Shown here piece after piece: positions 20,501-32,378 of a DNA stretch of 64,000 nt (position 1 is its first letter; every line of letters starts with the position of its first letter). A program made the translations under genes and the position numbers. The notes under the pieces are model-generated. The model searched no databases. It was given only the letters and a program-made list of their open reading frames with translations, and was not told the DNA's origin. The DNA is taken from the NCBI GenBank assembly GCA_963920665.1, contig OY987268.1, positions 4,962,501 to 5,026,500 of the forward strand, in the 5' to 3' direction. This stretch comes from Straminergon stramineum (taxonomy: Eukaryota; Streptophyta; Bryopsida; Hypnales; Calliergonaceae).

Positions 20501-23500
20501 ATAAACCACTTTATCTCAGTCTTTAATTACTAGTATTTTGTTATAAATAGGTAACAACACCAACTTCTAGAATTTTATTATGAGATCACTCTTTAAGCAT
20601 TATTTGTTTCTGATTTCAATTACTATTTTTTTAAATGAATTTTTCAATAATTAGCATTTTGTCTCAAAATTTATGAAAAGTCTGCAAATCACGAATATGG
20701 CCTTTATCTTCAAGTTTATTGTTACTAATGCATTCATTGTAAGACTGAACTGTACATCACAAATCACCTAAACCTATCTTTAATGACTTCTAGATTAAGT
20801 TTGCATCAGAAAACACATATTTCAACAAAGATTTTTGCAGGGAAGACATGGCTTTGTGGATTCAATTTCTACTGTTGCCACCAAAGAAATAATACTTGCA
20901 TGTTGCTAGGCACCGGTTTCGGATTATATTTTTTTAAGACACACGATGTCCAAGTGAACTCAATGTAATTCTCACTTGCATACACTTAGGAACGATTTGG
21001 AAATTTGTCCAAAAATTCTTCTAAATATCATCGTACGGTAAACGGTACTCTTGAGACTAATCAACATTGTACTTAAAAAAATGTGTTATTTAATGAATGC
21101 ATTCATATACAATTGAATTTAAAGTTATTGAGTATGAAACCTTTACCACGCATGCCATTACTTTAAACTCCAATAAATCAATAAGTTACCTCAAAGCCAA
21201 AAGTCATTGCGCCCATGTGTTTTGAAGAAGCACATGATGTTTATCAATGTTACTTTAGAAATTGAATAGATGGAATTGACAATGGAGGAGTACTGAAATC
21301 ATGTTGCGTATGACATTTACTAAGAAATTTCAATCATCAAACATTGAATCCTTGTCACAGTCATCATTTTCTTTCTAGTACATGTGCATTAGACTTGTCT
21401 TCTTTGACACAATCTTCGGTTTCAACTGAGGGTTTTGGCGTGAGTCGTGTTGCACGTTTGATGTCATATGTAGCAATAGATCACTGTCGACTATACGTGA
21501 AACTGGTATCGAATAAGGTCATTTTGAACAGTTTAGATAATTTGAAATCGTGAATGTAAGATGGCTTATTGAAAACTTAACTAAAACTTGGTTGTAGTAG
21601 ACGTTGCCAGGGGTCTATTAAATGTTGTAAGACGTTTGTCTGTTGCCTTATAGCCTTGTTAGAAAAAGAACCTTGTTGTCCGCTACCTCAATCTTATGTA
21701 ATTTGTGTATGCAATATTTGTATGTGTTGGCTCTGCATGATGGATAAAATGAGGTTTTAGAAACATTGTGGCAACAATGTGCAAGGCCATGATCGATGAT
21801 AGTCTGGCAATTTTTCACACAGTCATGTACCCCCTTTTTTTTTATACAAGCTTGAAGTTGCCTATTCTTTTTGGAGGCAAGTGGGCATTAAATTTCTTGG
21901 AAAAATACATTGAACTAGGCAGTTGGAGCCACTCCCAAAATCTTGCATAATATAGAATAAAATTGGCATATTTTGTCTTGCATGATCAAATTACTCAATT
22001 CTTACACAATCCCAATCAAGCATACAAAATTGAATGCAATCTGTAGTACAACAAGAAAATTATTAAAAGTTATGGATGAATAATCCGAAATAGTTCAAGA
22101 GAGAGTCAAGATAATAAATTGACACATGCACTCGTTAAACAAATAGGTGCTACCAAAATAAGCAAAGCTATTAGGCATAATCATGCAAAAAAAGCAAGTT
22201 ACTTCAAAAAAGTCAAATGCATCACAACCATCCATGAGTTTAAAAAATATTTCTACGAAATGGGTGCTTGACTTTTTTGTGAGAGGGGTACTAATTGTTG
22301 CTCATGACATGGGGAAGTTGTTTCATATCATTTACTTTATATTAATCTTTGCGGTGCAAGTTCCCAACTCTAAACTTGCGACCTAGCTCCGAAGAGCATG
22401 GATCTTTAATGCATAGCGGAGTTTAAGAAATGGAAAGAGGATACTCAGGATAGGAATACGTCAATGAACTTTGTTGAGATTGAGAATCTAGTGGATTCCT
22501 GTAGTAATGTTAGAAATCCAGAAGTGTATCGTTAATAGGCTATTAACGATTCACTAACATCCTAAATGATAATTCATGAAAATACTGTACATGCATGTGA
22601 AGAAGCCCCAAAGTGTCACAATCTTGTGGCAATGTAATAATTGAATTAAACCCTAAAGTAGAATTTTATTATTCAATATTATGTTTTTCAAATCATCTTC
22701 CCCGCGTTAATAGTGTCATTGATATATGAACACTAATGTGCACACATGAAAAAAAATTATCCTCCAAAAATGTCTTATTATACAAAAAGTTGACTAACAC
22801 GAAAAAATATCATAGTTTTCTTTTTATGATTTTCATTGGAACAATTCCACATAGTAATCACTTTATAGAACATGAAACAAATTTGTCAAATTTGAAAGTG
22901 GTTTTATGAAATTAAATAGAGAAACCTTGTATTAGTCATCGACATGAATGTGTAAAAAAATTGGGATTACTTGGCCACAAGATCGCTTGGTTATAATGTT
23001 TAAAATAACATGAAAGAATTATTTGTGGATAATGCCGAATAGCGTCCCAAAAACTAGGCCACATAAAGTTGATACCTTTTCAACAACTTTTTCCATTTCT
23101 ATGTCTTTTTTGCAACGACTATGACAATGTCAAGGTATGGAAGTGGACACAATAGCATCTTCTCAAGTTTTCAATGCCACGTATTTACATGTCCATAAAT
23201 TCTAAGAAACAGTCAACAAAGTTAGACTCCGTTTTTCAAGGAGTTAGGTACCATATATTAAACTTTGAAAATTTTGACTACCACATGAATTGGTATGTAT
23301 TGTACTTGCATACCAATCATGAGAGGTAACAGACGCCTATAACATATTTGAAATTATGTAGCATGGATTGAATTTTTCAAAAAGGGGCAAGTATGAGACA
23401 ACGCTTTAAAAATAAAGCGAGAACTTGTTCATCCAAAAATCACAGTGGCAATAGTGAGCACAAATATTCTCACTTCTAAATTGTCTAGAGACAACAACAG

Positions 23501-24384
23501 TCTGCACCATTTCAATGTCATGAACTATCATTGGAATTTCAGGGAGTGGCTAAGCCCTTGATGTCCTTACTATATGTCTGGGGAATATATTAGCCACTTG
23601 GGGCATCTCACCATCATTATTCTTTGTATTTCAGAAATTTCGAAGAACATGTGCCCAAGGAGTACAGTGAAGTCCAAACAATTTTCATAAATTTCAGTAG
23701 CACAATTAGAAAATTATTGCATGATATGCCATTTTTATTACCCAGGAACTAACGAAGAAGTGGATTTAAGTTCTTCTATTAACATTACATTACAAACATT
23801 GGGATAGGCATGTTCAATTGCATAATTTAAGCCTTTAGTTAATGAAATCATATTTTGAATCATTTTCTATTTCTGTCTACTTGCTATTTATTTTCTATAT
23901 GTTGTACAATTCCAAATCATCTCTATTTTTTGAAGCATGCAATGAACTTGTCTTAAGGAATGAATCTGAGTGAGTCTGAAAGTAGAGGACATAATAGAAT
24001 ATTTTTGTAAGTGATCTTTGGTGGGCACATGCTTGCCTAGTGTGGGAATAGACCACAAAAATTTCATCATTCTCTACATACTTAAGTTAGAGTACTTTCT
24101 AGTACTGAAGAACCCTGAACCGCAAATACTACTTGGAAATGCAATTTTTTTGTTGTGTTGGTCATGTGGATCCGATTACTATTCTGTTGATTTTGACAAA
24201 AATCTTCATAGAACTTTGAACTTAGCTAAACCCTATTTAGCCTAGTTATAGTAGTCTACATGCGTGAACAAATTATTTTTGACATCTAGTATCAGCAGGA
24301 AGGATGTAATTGTAGAAATGGTAGATAGCACTATCTGTATTCAAGGTTCTATGCAAGAGTGTCCATTGTAATCCAAACTTTCTA
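17503..24384. other. Long AT-rich intergenic stretch, nothing recognised
   Basis: Nearly 7 kb without any frame of coding character, exon series or RNA gene I could support. A short imperfect repetition around 18,045-18,150 (aatcatccaaaatagtcc-like units) and a poly-G tract at about 20,245 are the only visible local structures. Confidence 0.5.
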
Positions 24385-24621
24385 TGCTAAATAGTGAAAT
24401 GAGGTTGCCTCACACTATATAAATATTGAGTATTGCATTACAAGAATGCACTACTTTAGAATTAGGTGTTGTTGTAATTGGAACTCATGAACCTTCATGT
24501 ATACAAATGGAAATATATGTTGAAATTTTTGTTGACTTTGATGGCTTGTAAAGTACATTTTGTGGGGTTCAATAAGTCAATCTAATTATTAAGGCAACCG
24601 AATTTTACTAAGTATTTAGTG
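24385..24621. mobile_element. TA-flanked miniature element, CACTAAATAGTG family
   Basis: About 237 bp with ends TGCTAAATAGTGAAATGAGG (left, decayed) and ATTTAGTG before TA (right). The interior matches the copies at 41,897-42,145 and 56,764-56,990: shared TTGTTGACTTTGATGGCTTG, ACAAGAATGCACTAC and ACTCATGAACCTTCATGT. TA flanks suggest a mariner-like, Stowaway-type mode of movement. Confidence 0.75.
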
Positions 24622-25099
24622 TAGTGTTTAGGGCTCTTCGAAGCAACTCTCAAATATTCTAACATTTGAAATGACAAGTTAAAATTCATTTCATGAAATT
24701 GTAGAGTACATTTTCAGAAGCCATAATTTGACTTACGTTATGTATATTAGGCCAAGTACCTTCATATTTTTATGTTGACCGTTAGAATTTCACATGTGAA
24801 GAAGACTAGAAGACTTGAAGTCACTTATGTAGTTTTAATGCCCTCATGTTCAAACATTATAATCTTTGAAGCCATCAATGACATTGTTGTGTTTTCTCTT
24901 CTTGTGTACTCTCTAACATGTCTAGTGTGAATTTGATGGTTCCAAAAAAATAATTGATAAAACTTATGGAATTGATTTTTTTTTTAATTCAATTTCGAGT
25001 GAATTCCGGTAAGGTCACAAATGGCCTTGGGTAGTTGAAAAAATATAATTATATACGAATCGATTTTCATATGAAGTTCATAGAGGACGCATCATTGGA

Positions 25100-25370
25100 T
25101 TGTGGGCCTCATAAGTGTGAAGTAATAAGCCTGAATCGTCCGCCGCAACTAGCCATCACAATAAGAGCCACATTCAAAGCCCCGTTGGGCGGCGAGGGTT
25201 TCTCTTTCACCTGGGTCGTCTTGCTTTCGCCGTCCGAGTCCCACTTTCTCCTTGCGCTTCTCCACGCCACACACGTCGATCATTCCAGTACTAGTTCGTC
25301 ACATTTGGCTGGTCGTCGGAGGCCGTGAGCGATGAAGCTCTTCAGAGAGTAGCTGTGCTTTCACTTAAGG
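25100..25370 (+). promoter_or_regulatory. Candidate promoter and 5' leader of the DUF7869-type gene
   Basis: GC content rises abruptly here. The segment includes GGCGGCGAGGGTTTCTCTTT and long pyrimidine-rich runs typical of plant 5' untranslated regions, ending in a donor-like CACTTAAG/GTACGAT near 25,367. It is followed by about 1 kb of mixed sequence and then the palindrome array, the same order as upstream of the large minus-strand gene. Transcription start and splicing are inferred only. Confidence 0.3.
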
Positions 25371-26336
25371 TACGATAGGTGTGACGTTGGGGTTGCGATC
25401 TTCATTTTCGGCAGAGGATGTCTACTCTACTTTGAAGAAGTAGGGTTCACTATTGTCATCACATATTCACACATTGAAGTTGAAATGCATGATTGTCAAT
25501 TTCTGTATTATATGCGACTGAGAGGTTGAATACAGAGGTTGTGGAGTGCTTATTTGTTGAAATGGTGGAATTTTGCAGTCGAAATTGTAGAAAAGTCGGA
25601 ATGCTCAATCGCGGCATTTTGAATTCGTCAATTCATGCAATGCTGGAAGGGTAGTTTCTTCAATTGTTGCAGTAGAGTGGTTTGTGAATTCAAAATAGGT
25701 GAATAGATAAATTGCTTCACGACGAAGTCCAGGGATAGTTGAAGGTGTTAATCGGTAAATTGCAAATTGTAGTACTCCGAAACGTTGAATTGCATAATTT
25801 CGGGGCATTGTGAATTTGTTTTTAGTTGAACTTCTTCTGTTGAATTGTTAATATGCATGCTCAGAACTTTCTCAACGCACCTCCATTCCTAGGTCAATAC
25901 AATTCTGCATTCTCCATTGTCGTAGTACGTATTCGCAGCTTTCACTATTGCCATTCAGATTGCTGAATACCAACTAACCTATACGAATGATATTTCGGCG
26001 ATCATAGTTTATGGTAATAAATTAGGTTCATCTTTGTCTGAATTACTGTTAGCTTATTGCAAATGTTGGGTCACATCATTGTTTTGCAATCCTGGAATTT
26101 CCCAAGTGAAATTTTTGGCTCATGACAGTGACGAATGCAATGACAGCAAAATTCATACCCGATGGTTTGAACTGTTGTAAGAATTAGTGACCGATGTTCT
26201 ATATGCACACAAGTGAAAGTACTTGCTCTGAATTATTTTCGCTGGTATAAGTGGCCGACAAAGTTAGCCTCCTAGTAATTCTCATCCTGCTTTCAATAGG
26301 TTTGTCACATCATAGGTGCCAACGTTGAATCCAATG

Positions 26337-27738
26337 TTCAGACCGCGCGGTCTAAACTATTTTTTGAACTTGAAGAATTCGACGTAATAATTATCCATAT
26401 AGTTTTCACTATGCGATTTCATTTGTTTCCAAATATTCATGTTGTCTATACAGTCCATCAGTTTCAATGTGTGGTCAAAACTTTCGAGCAGCATGGATCT
26501 CTGAAGCATTCAAACCGCATGGTCTAGATTATGTGGATATTTATTATGTCGAATTTTTTAAACTAAAAAACTAGTTTAGACCGCGCGGTCTGAACTGTGT
26601 CCTCGGAACATTTTTTTTCTAATGCAGTCCTGGAATAGTTTAGACCGCGCGGTCTACACTATCGAACATTTTTTCTAAAGCAGTCCAAGAACAGTTTAGA
26701 CCACGCGGTCTAAACTATCGGAACATTTTTTCTAACGCAGTCCTGGAACAGTTTAGACCGCGCGGTCTGAACTGTGTCCTATGAACATTTTTTTTAATGC
26801 AGTCCAGGAACAGTTTAGACCGCGCGGTCTAAACTGTGTCCTCTGAACATTTTTTCTAATGCAGTCCTGGAACAGTTCAAACCGCACGGTCTGAACTGTG
26901 TCCTATGAACATTTTTTCTAATGCAGTCCTGGAACAGTTCAAACCGCACGGTCTGAACTGTATCCAGAGATCTGATTTTGTATTGCTGCCCTGAAACAGT
27001 TTAGACCGCGCGGTCTGAACTGTCCTATGAACATTGTTTCTAATTTAGTCCTGCAGCAGTTCAGACCGCGCGGTCTAAACTGTCGGAACATTTTTTCTAA
27101 TGCAGTCCTGGAACAATTTAGACCGCGCGGTCTGAAGTGTCCTCGGAACATTTTTTCTAATGCAGTCCTGGACCAATTTAAACCGCGTGGTCTAAAGTGT
27201 CGGAACATTTTTTCTAACGGGGTCCTGGAACAGTTTAGACCGCGCGGTCTGAACTGTATCTAGATCTGATTTTGTATTGCTACTCTGGAACAGTTTAGAC
27301 CGCGCGGTCTGAACTGTATCTAGATCTGATTTTGTATTGCTACTCTGGAACAGTTTAGACCGCACGGTCTGAACTGTATCCAGAGATCTGATTTTGTATT
27401 GCTGCCCTGGAGCATTTCAGACCGCAACGTCTAAACTGTCGGAACATTTTTTCTAATGCAGTCCTGGAACAGTTTAGACCGCGCGGTCTGAACTGTCGAC
27501 TGATCTGATTTTCTGGAACAGTATTGTGGCAGTTTTGACCTGCCGGATTGAACTTTGTTCAGAGATCAGAATTATGAATTTAGTGATTGAACAGTTCCGA
27601 CCGCGCGGTTTGAATTGTTTCGACGTATTGCAGATGTGGATGCTGTCCTTGGACATTCTAGCGCTTGTCGTCTAAATTACATCCATTGATAGGAGATTAT
27701 CAGGCATTCGTTGAGCATTTCCAAGCGCGCGGTATGAA
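26337..27738. repeat. Large palindrome array upstream of the DUF7869-type gene
   Basis: About 20 copies of the 20-bp palindrome (mostly TTTAGACCGCGCGGTCTGAA or TTTAGACCGCGCGGTCTAAA) lie about 60 bp apart. Typical spacers contain CTGTCCTCGGAACATTTTTT and CTAATGCAGTCCTGGAACAG. In many units the symmetry extends to 28 bp because ACAG and CTGT flank the core. Some copies are decayed at CG positions (ACCGCACGGT, ACCGCGTGGT). The last copies (27,596 and about 27,716) are weak. The array ends about 900 bp before the first coding exon. Confidence 0.9.
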
Positions 27739-28640
27739 CTGCATCCACTACTGTAGGATACTGATGTCTGGACTAATCTGACAACATTCTAGAATAGAAA
27801 GTCAAACGGCCAGGGTATTGTTACAATTGGAAATTATACTCTTAAGGGTAACGCCCTGCAGATGTCCTTGCGAGTTTTTATGAGGTGATTGTTGTGGATG
27901 AAATCATTTCTGTTTTGGTGACCTTGTGACCCTAATTTGTCTGCTTTCATGGAACACTCCTAATGTCATGCATGATTCAATCGCGAGATGTAATTTCTCT
28001 TGAATATAAGTCGATAGAATTAGACCTGTTGCATTCCATGATTATTGGCTCCTTCGTCTAGTTCAGAGCACCCGCTCTAATGGCTGCGACTTGAATGGAA
28101 AACCGCTAATATGATTCCTATTTATTAGAAAGAATGGAATATGCAAGTCTGTCTTGCTCTTTGATTTGCTTGTTATGCTTGTGACGTGTAGTTTTTGTAA
28201 TCAGAGTTGGTTTCATTCAACTCGAACATTGTATTGCGGATCACGCAGGATGATTCTCTGTATTGCAACATGGAAGTTGAGTGTATCTTCCACTTTACGA
28301 CGTCGGAGATGTATTCTACAATGGTCTTCCATCTCATACCAGTGTATTTCGTCTGACTGGTAATTCATATGGCTTCGTCATGCGAATCAGATGGAGATGA
28401 GGTTCATTCAACCCTCATAGCATTTTTTTTCTAGAGTGTTTGATGCCCATGGTTGACAGTGAATTCTGTGATCTCCGTGTGCTTGTATTTGATATCACGA
28501 GTTGTCATAATTCATGTCGTTGACATAGAAGCAAATGTACATCACAAAACTTTCTACTAAGCATGGGTTCTTTGGAGTGATAGAGTTTTTGCTTCTGATG
28601 CCTACGTCTTAAAGTCTATTTCCTGGAATGGGTTGTCCAG

Positions 28641-31600
28641 GGGTTCCAAGAATGTGAAGAGGAGGATGTGAATTTGGAGAAATCCTTTGCAGTAGATGAT
28701 GACTCTCGTCCCATCCCTGATTGCGAGGGCATTGACCGCGACGGATGGTTGGGTAAGGCACTTCTTGCCAGGCACGCAGATGGCACCGATTTCGCCGAAG
28801 TCATTATAATTACTCCAAGTCCGAACGCGTGTATTGATGGACAAAGTAGGTTAGGGGAGGATGATGTTGGCATCGTGGTATTGGAGGTACATAATGGGGA
28901 CCCAAGTGTCGGGGACACTTGTTTGCGTTGGCCAACGCGACAATTGTTTTATCATGGTGGGACTGGGTACGTTAGCGTATATGATCATGCTCGCAAACGA
29001 CGTGCTATAGATAAAGAATTAGAGGCAAATCGTAGAGGAGTGGGCAAACGCCAGTACCGTTATGACAGACGAACTCGTGCAGCTGCAGTGCTGCAGAAGA
29101 GAACCAAGATGTTGTCAAATGAGTCCATCGCGGCTGTCTTCACGGATCATTGCTGCGAGAATGACTGCATTCAGAAATTCTCTCCGACCACCATTCGTGC
29201 ACTTCGCATTGAAATGCACCATCAGACTTTTCAAGTCAAGTTCACCAAAAATCTGGACGTCCATAGGACGATGCACGAAGGGGGCTTAAGGGGGAGGGAA
29301 CTTGTCACGGTGGAAGGCATAGACATCTGTCCGCATGCTTGGAGGATTCTTCACAACGTCCCTCTACGCACTTTTCAGAGATATAGGGCCCGGGCCGCGG
29401 CCGACATGAGGGGTGCTCCTCATGGCAACTTGAACACAATAAAAACAAGGACGCCCACCGGTCAGGCCATTGAGACTCTTCGGACGTTGTTGGAGGCAAG
29501 TGCCGACCACATGCCCTACTTGTCACGCACTTTGGACACAGGCGAGAAGGTCTGTGTCAAAGTTCTTCCTGCCGGTACTCAATGGAAGAATTTGCTGGCT
29601 ACTGTGAATGAGGTAAGAGCTCAAGGTCTCTGAACCATATAATGTGGGATGAATAGGACGGCCTCCAACTTTCTGGTGTAGGAAATCCATTTTCTATAGT
29701 AACCCTTAAAGACTTCGAGCACTAACTAGTGTTGACGTGCCTTGCATGGATTGTAGGCAAACAAGGAATTGGGATTGTCTGCCCTATCGCAATCTTGCTT
29801 TAGCAGGATTCGAAAAAAATATTTTTTCGAGTACGTCATCAAAGGAAGGGGAGACTCCTTTGCAAGATGTAGCATCTGTGACAACTTGAAGCAATTACGG
29901 GCCTCCTTCGCTCCAGGATCAGAGGACCATCAAAGGATTCAAAAGCGTTTCGAAAAGCACTTGTTTCTTCAAGAAGCCTGTCGCCATGCCTATTATCGTA
30001 GTAGATGGTTATCCAAATTACGACCGTCTCAACTACTATCCATCATGCATGACAAAATGGACCATTCAAAAACAGCTTGTCCGGCGTTGGCCAGAAAAAC
30101 AAAGGCCTTGGAGGGACTCATGAAGTTGCCTGTCAAAGTGACAGGAATGTTTGCACACGGGCACGGGGACAGCAAGTATGCGCATTATAGTTTGGATGTT
30201 TTCCCGAGTGACAGCAACTTCACTGTGGGGTCCATTGTCAAATTGTTGCGAGATTTAGAAGAGCCACCCGCAAAGTCTTCCCGGTTATTGTTTAGAGGGG
30301 CGGGCAGTACATCGTTGTACAGGGCATTGCTCAACGGGAGTGCGGTCTGCGTTCATTCGTTGGGAGGTGTTCCTTTGCATCCTATCGAAGCTCGACCATT
30401 GCCACCGGTACTGCACATTCAAATGGACAATTCTTGGAGGGAAAACAAAAATAGATATGTCTTTTGTTTCTGGTCCCTCTTGGTTGCTAGACGAATTGTG
30501 AAAGAGGTGGTCGTGTCATTCATGATAGTGGGACACACCCACGATGACATCGATGCATCTTTCGGGCGTTGGAGCATGGAACTCCGCAAGAAAGACCATC
30601 CAACCTTGCCTTTGTTGATGCAGTCCTACATGGAAATGGAAGAAGTTCCATTCATTCCCCATCTGATAGAAGAGGTACCCAATTTCAAGGCTTATGTCAA
30701 GCCTTATATTGGGATGAAGAAGAATCAACTAGTGGGTCACTCCAACGGAAGGCAATACAAATTCTTCATGGACGACAACGGGTGGCCGATCATGCAGTAC
30801 AAACTAGCTTGTACTGACATTCCGTGGTTGCCCAAAGACGGATTGAAGCTATGGAAGGAAGATGCCGATCATAAACCTATGCTTCCCGAAGGTGATCCCC
30901 TATGCGTGAAGCCTAGAAAAATGACAAATGAATCGGAGATCCTACGCGGACTTGACGGATACATCCAACATTGGACGGACGTATCAAACGAAGATGGAAC
31001 GGCCGAGTACAAGGCCCGCATGTCACAGTTGGTTACATACTGGACTGATGTGAGGAATGCCATGCATGATACAACTGAACCACAGGCTGCAAGCTCCGAG
31101 GAATTGAAGCAAGGATTCTGGCCACGAACTCGACAACCAGGGGATTTTATGACGGACTTCATGCAAGATGGACGTACACGAGAAGAGCTAGAATTAGAGG
31201 ACCCATATATTGGGACTCTCGAAGGGAGGCCACCACGGGCGTACAATGTCGCCACGGACCTCCGTGAAGGTTTCTACGTATTTGTGAGACCAGCATTGGA
31301 TTGTGATGAGCCCGTGTGGCTTGGTAGGGCAGTGGAGAATCCACAATTTGATCCGGCTATTGATCACTTTCGCGAAGTTCTTGTGCAATGGTACGTACCA
31401 TGTGGCACGTCCAAAGATTTGCAACGATTGTACGCAGGATGGGACACGAAGACTAATTTCAGATGGAAGGTTGACCGAACGGCCTCGCAAGCCGACTATG
31501 TTTCAACAGACAGTATTATGGCATCTTGGAAACCAAAGAAGAATGATGGGGACAGTTTCGTCGCACCACGACAACAAGTGAGATTTGTAGTGGATAATTT

Positions 31601-31643
31601 ACATCGAATTGCAGAGGAAGAGCAACAAGGCTTATTGATATGA
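28641..31643 (+). CDS. DUF7869-type, RNase-H-like transposase-related protein (intact, two exons)
   Basis: Two exons join in phase 0: one to 29,612 (GAG/gtaaga) and 29,757-31,643 (ttgtag/GCA), intron 144 bp. Together they give about 950 codons without a stop. The first-exon frame is open from 28,599 and an acceptor GTTGTCCAG at 28,640 is a plausible start; no Met is obvious, so an upstream exon probably exists. Counting from the Leu codon at 29,769: a CxxC pair (CSICDN) at 35-40, HDKMDHSKTACP at 94-105, LHIQMDNSWRENKN at 215-228 and GHTHDDID at 255-262. This D / DN..EN / HTHDDID pattern is characteristic of the DUF7869 family, widely distributed in mobile-element-like loci and thought to have an RNase-H-like fold. 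The acidic residues look intact. No terminal inverted repeats were found, so mobility is inferred. The C-terminal 300 residues are unrecognised. Confidence 0.75.
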
Positions 31644-32133
31644 TTTCTCGTGACAAGGCTTCCTTGAACTTTTTCATTGTTGCAAGCATTATATAATACA
31701 ATGCAAAGTGCCCCTTTTATCTCCATCTGTAGCTCGATTGTGTTTGTCTATTTCGTCCATGAATATTGTTTTGGATCATGAGCTCTTTCGTAGACTTCAA
31801 GAAGCATGGGCACCCTAACAATATATGTACAAAGCACTTTGCTAAATAGAAAATATAAGGTATTTCTGTCCCCATTGTCATCTATTTGAAAGGGCCGTAC
31901 TAGGGATAATTTTTGTAATTTTCCATCCACCTACTTGAGAACTAAACAAAATTAATGAAGACACCCACACTTGTGCCCATCATGATCAGACAAGAAATGT
32001 CCAATTAGGAGGGGGCTAGGGCACCCTGGTCAATGACCCCCAATTCCATGATCATTCTACAGTACTAGCTCTGTAGACAAGACTTTCACTGACTACATCT
32101 ATGGCCTTTTCTCTGGTACAACTCATCTATGGG
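31644..32133. other. 3' flank of the DUF7869-type gene and boundary to AT-rich DNA
   Basis: Composition drops to AT-rich shortly after the stop codon. A polyadenylation-like region may be present, but no specific signal can be assigned. No terminal repeat matching the 25,100 side of the island was seen. Confidence 0.4.
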
Positions 32134-32324
32134 GAATTTCATTAAAATGGCGGTATTATTGTAGATTCTGCAAAAAATCGTGCATTCAAATCAAGCGAAG
32201 CAATCAGACACCCACAATCACCCTAAACCATCTACGTAACACAACCATAAACCACCACAGTCAAGGTCCTTCAGCTGCTTATGTCAAAATGGCGCATGGC
32301 ATATGCCATTTTAATGAAATTGCC
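32134..32324. mobile_element. Small terminal-inverted-repeat element at the duplication boundary
   Basis: AATTTCATTAAAATGGC at 32,135-32,151 is mirrored by GCCATTTTAATGAAATT at 32,305-32,321. The element is about 190 bp. It abuts the point (about 32,325) where similarity between LRR gene A and copy B begins. Confidence 0.6.
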
Positions 32325-32378
32325 TATATCAATAATCATTGTTTATTTCTTTGAGGTCATGAATCAACAAGTACTTAC

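Noticed and set aside
27027..27263. Open frames made of repeated FRPRGLN-like peptides on both strands
   Set aside because: They are the translation of the palindrome array in arbitrary frames; a palindrome lacking stops yields such frames on both strands.
26337..27738. Regularly spaced repeats suggesting a CRISPR array
   Set aside because: The spacers are themselves near-identical repeats, the constant part is a palindrome of 20 bp, and the context is a plant nuclear genome with introns.
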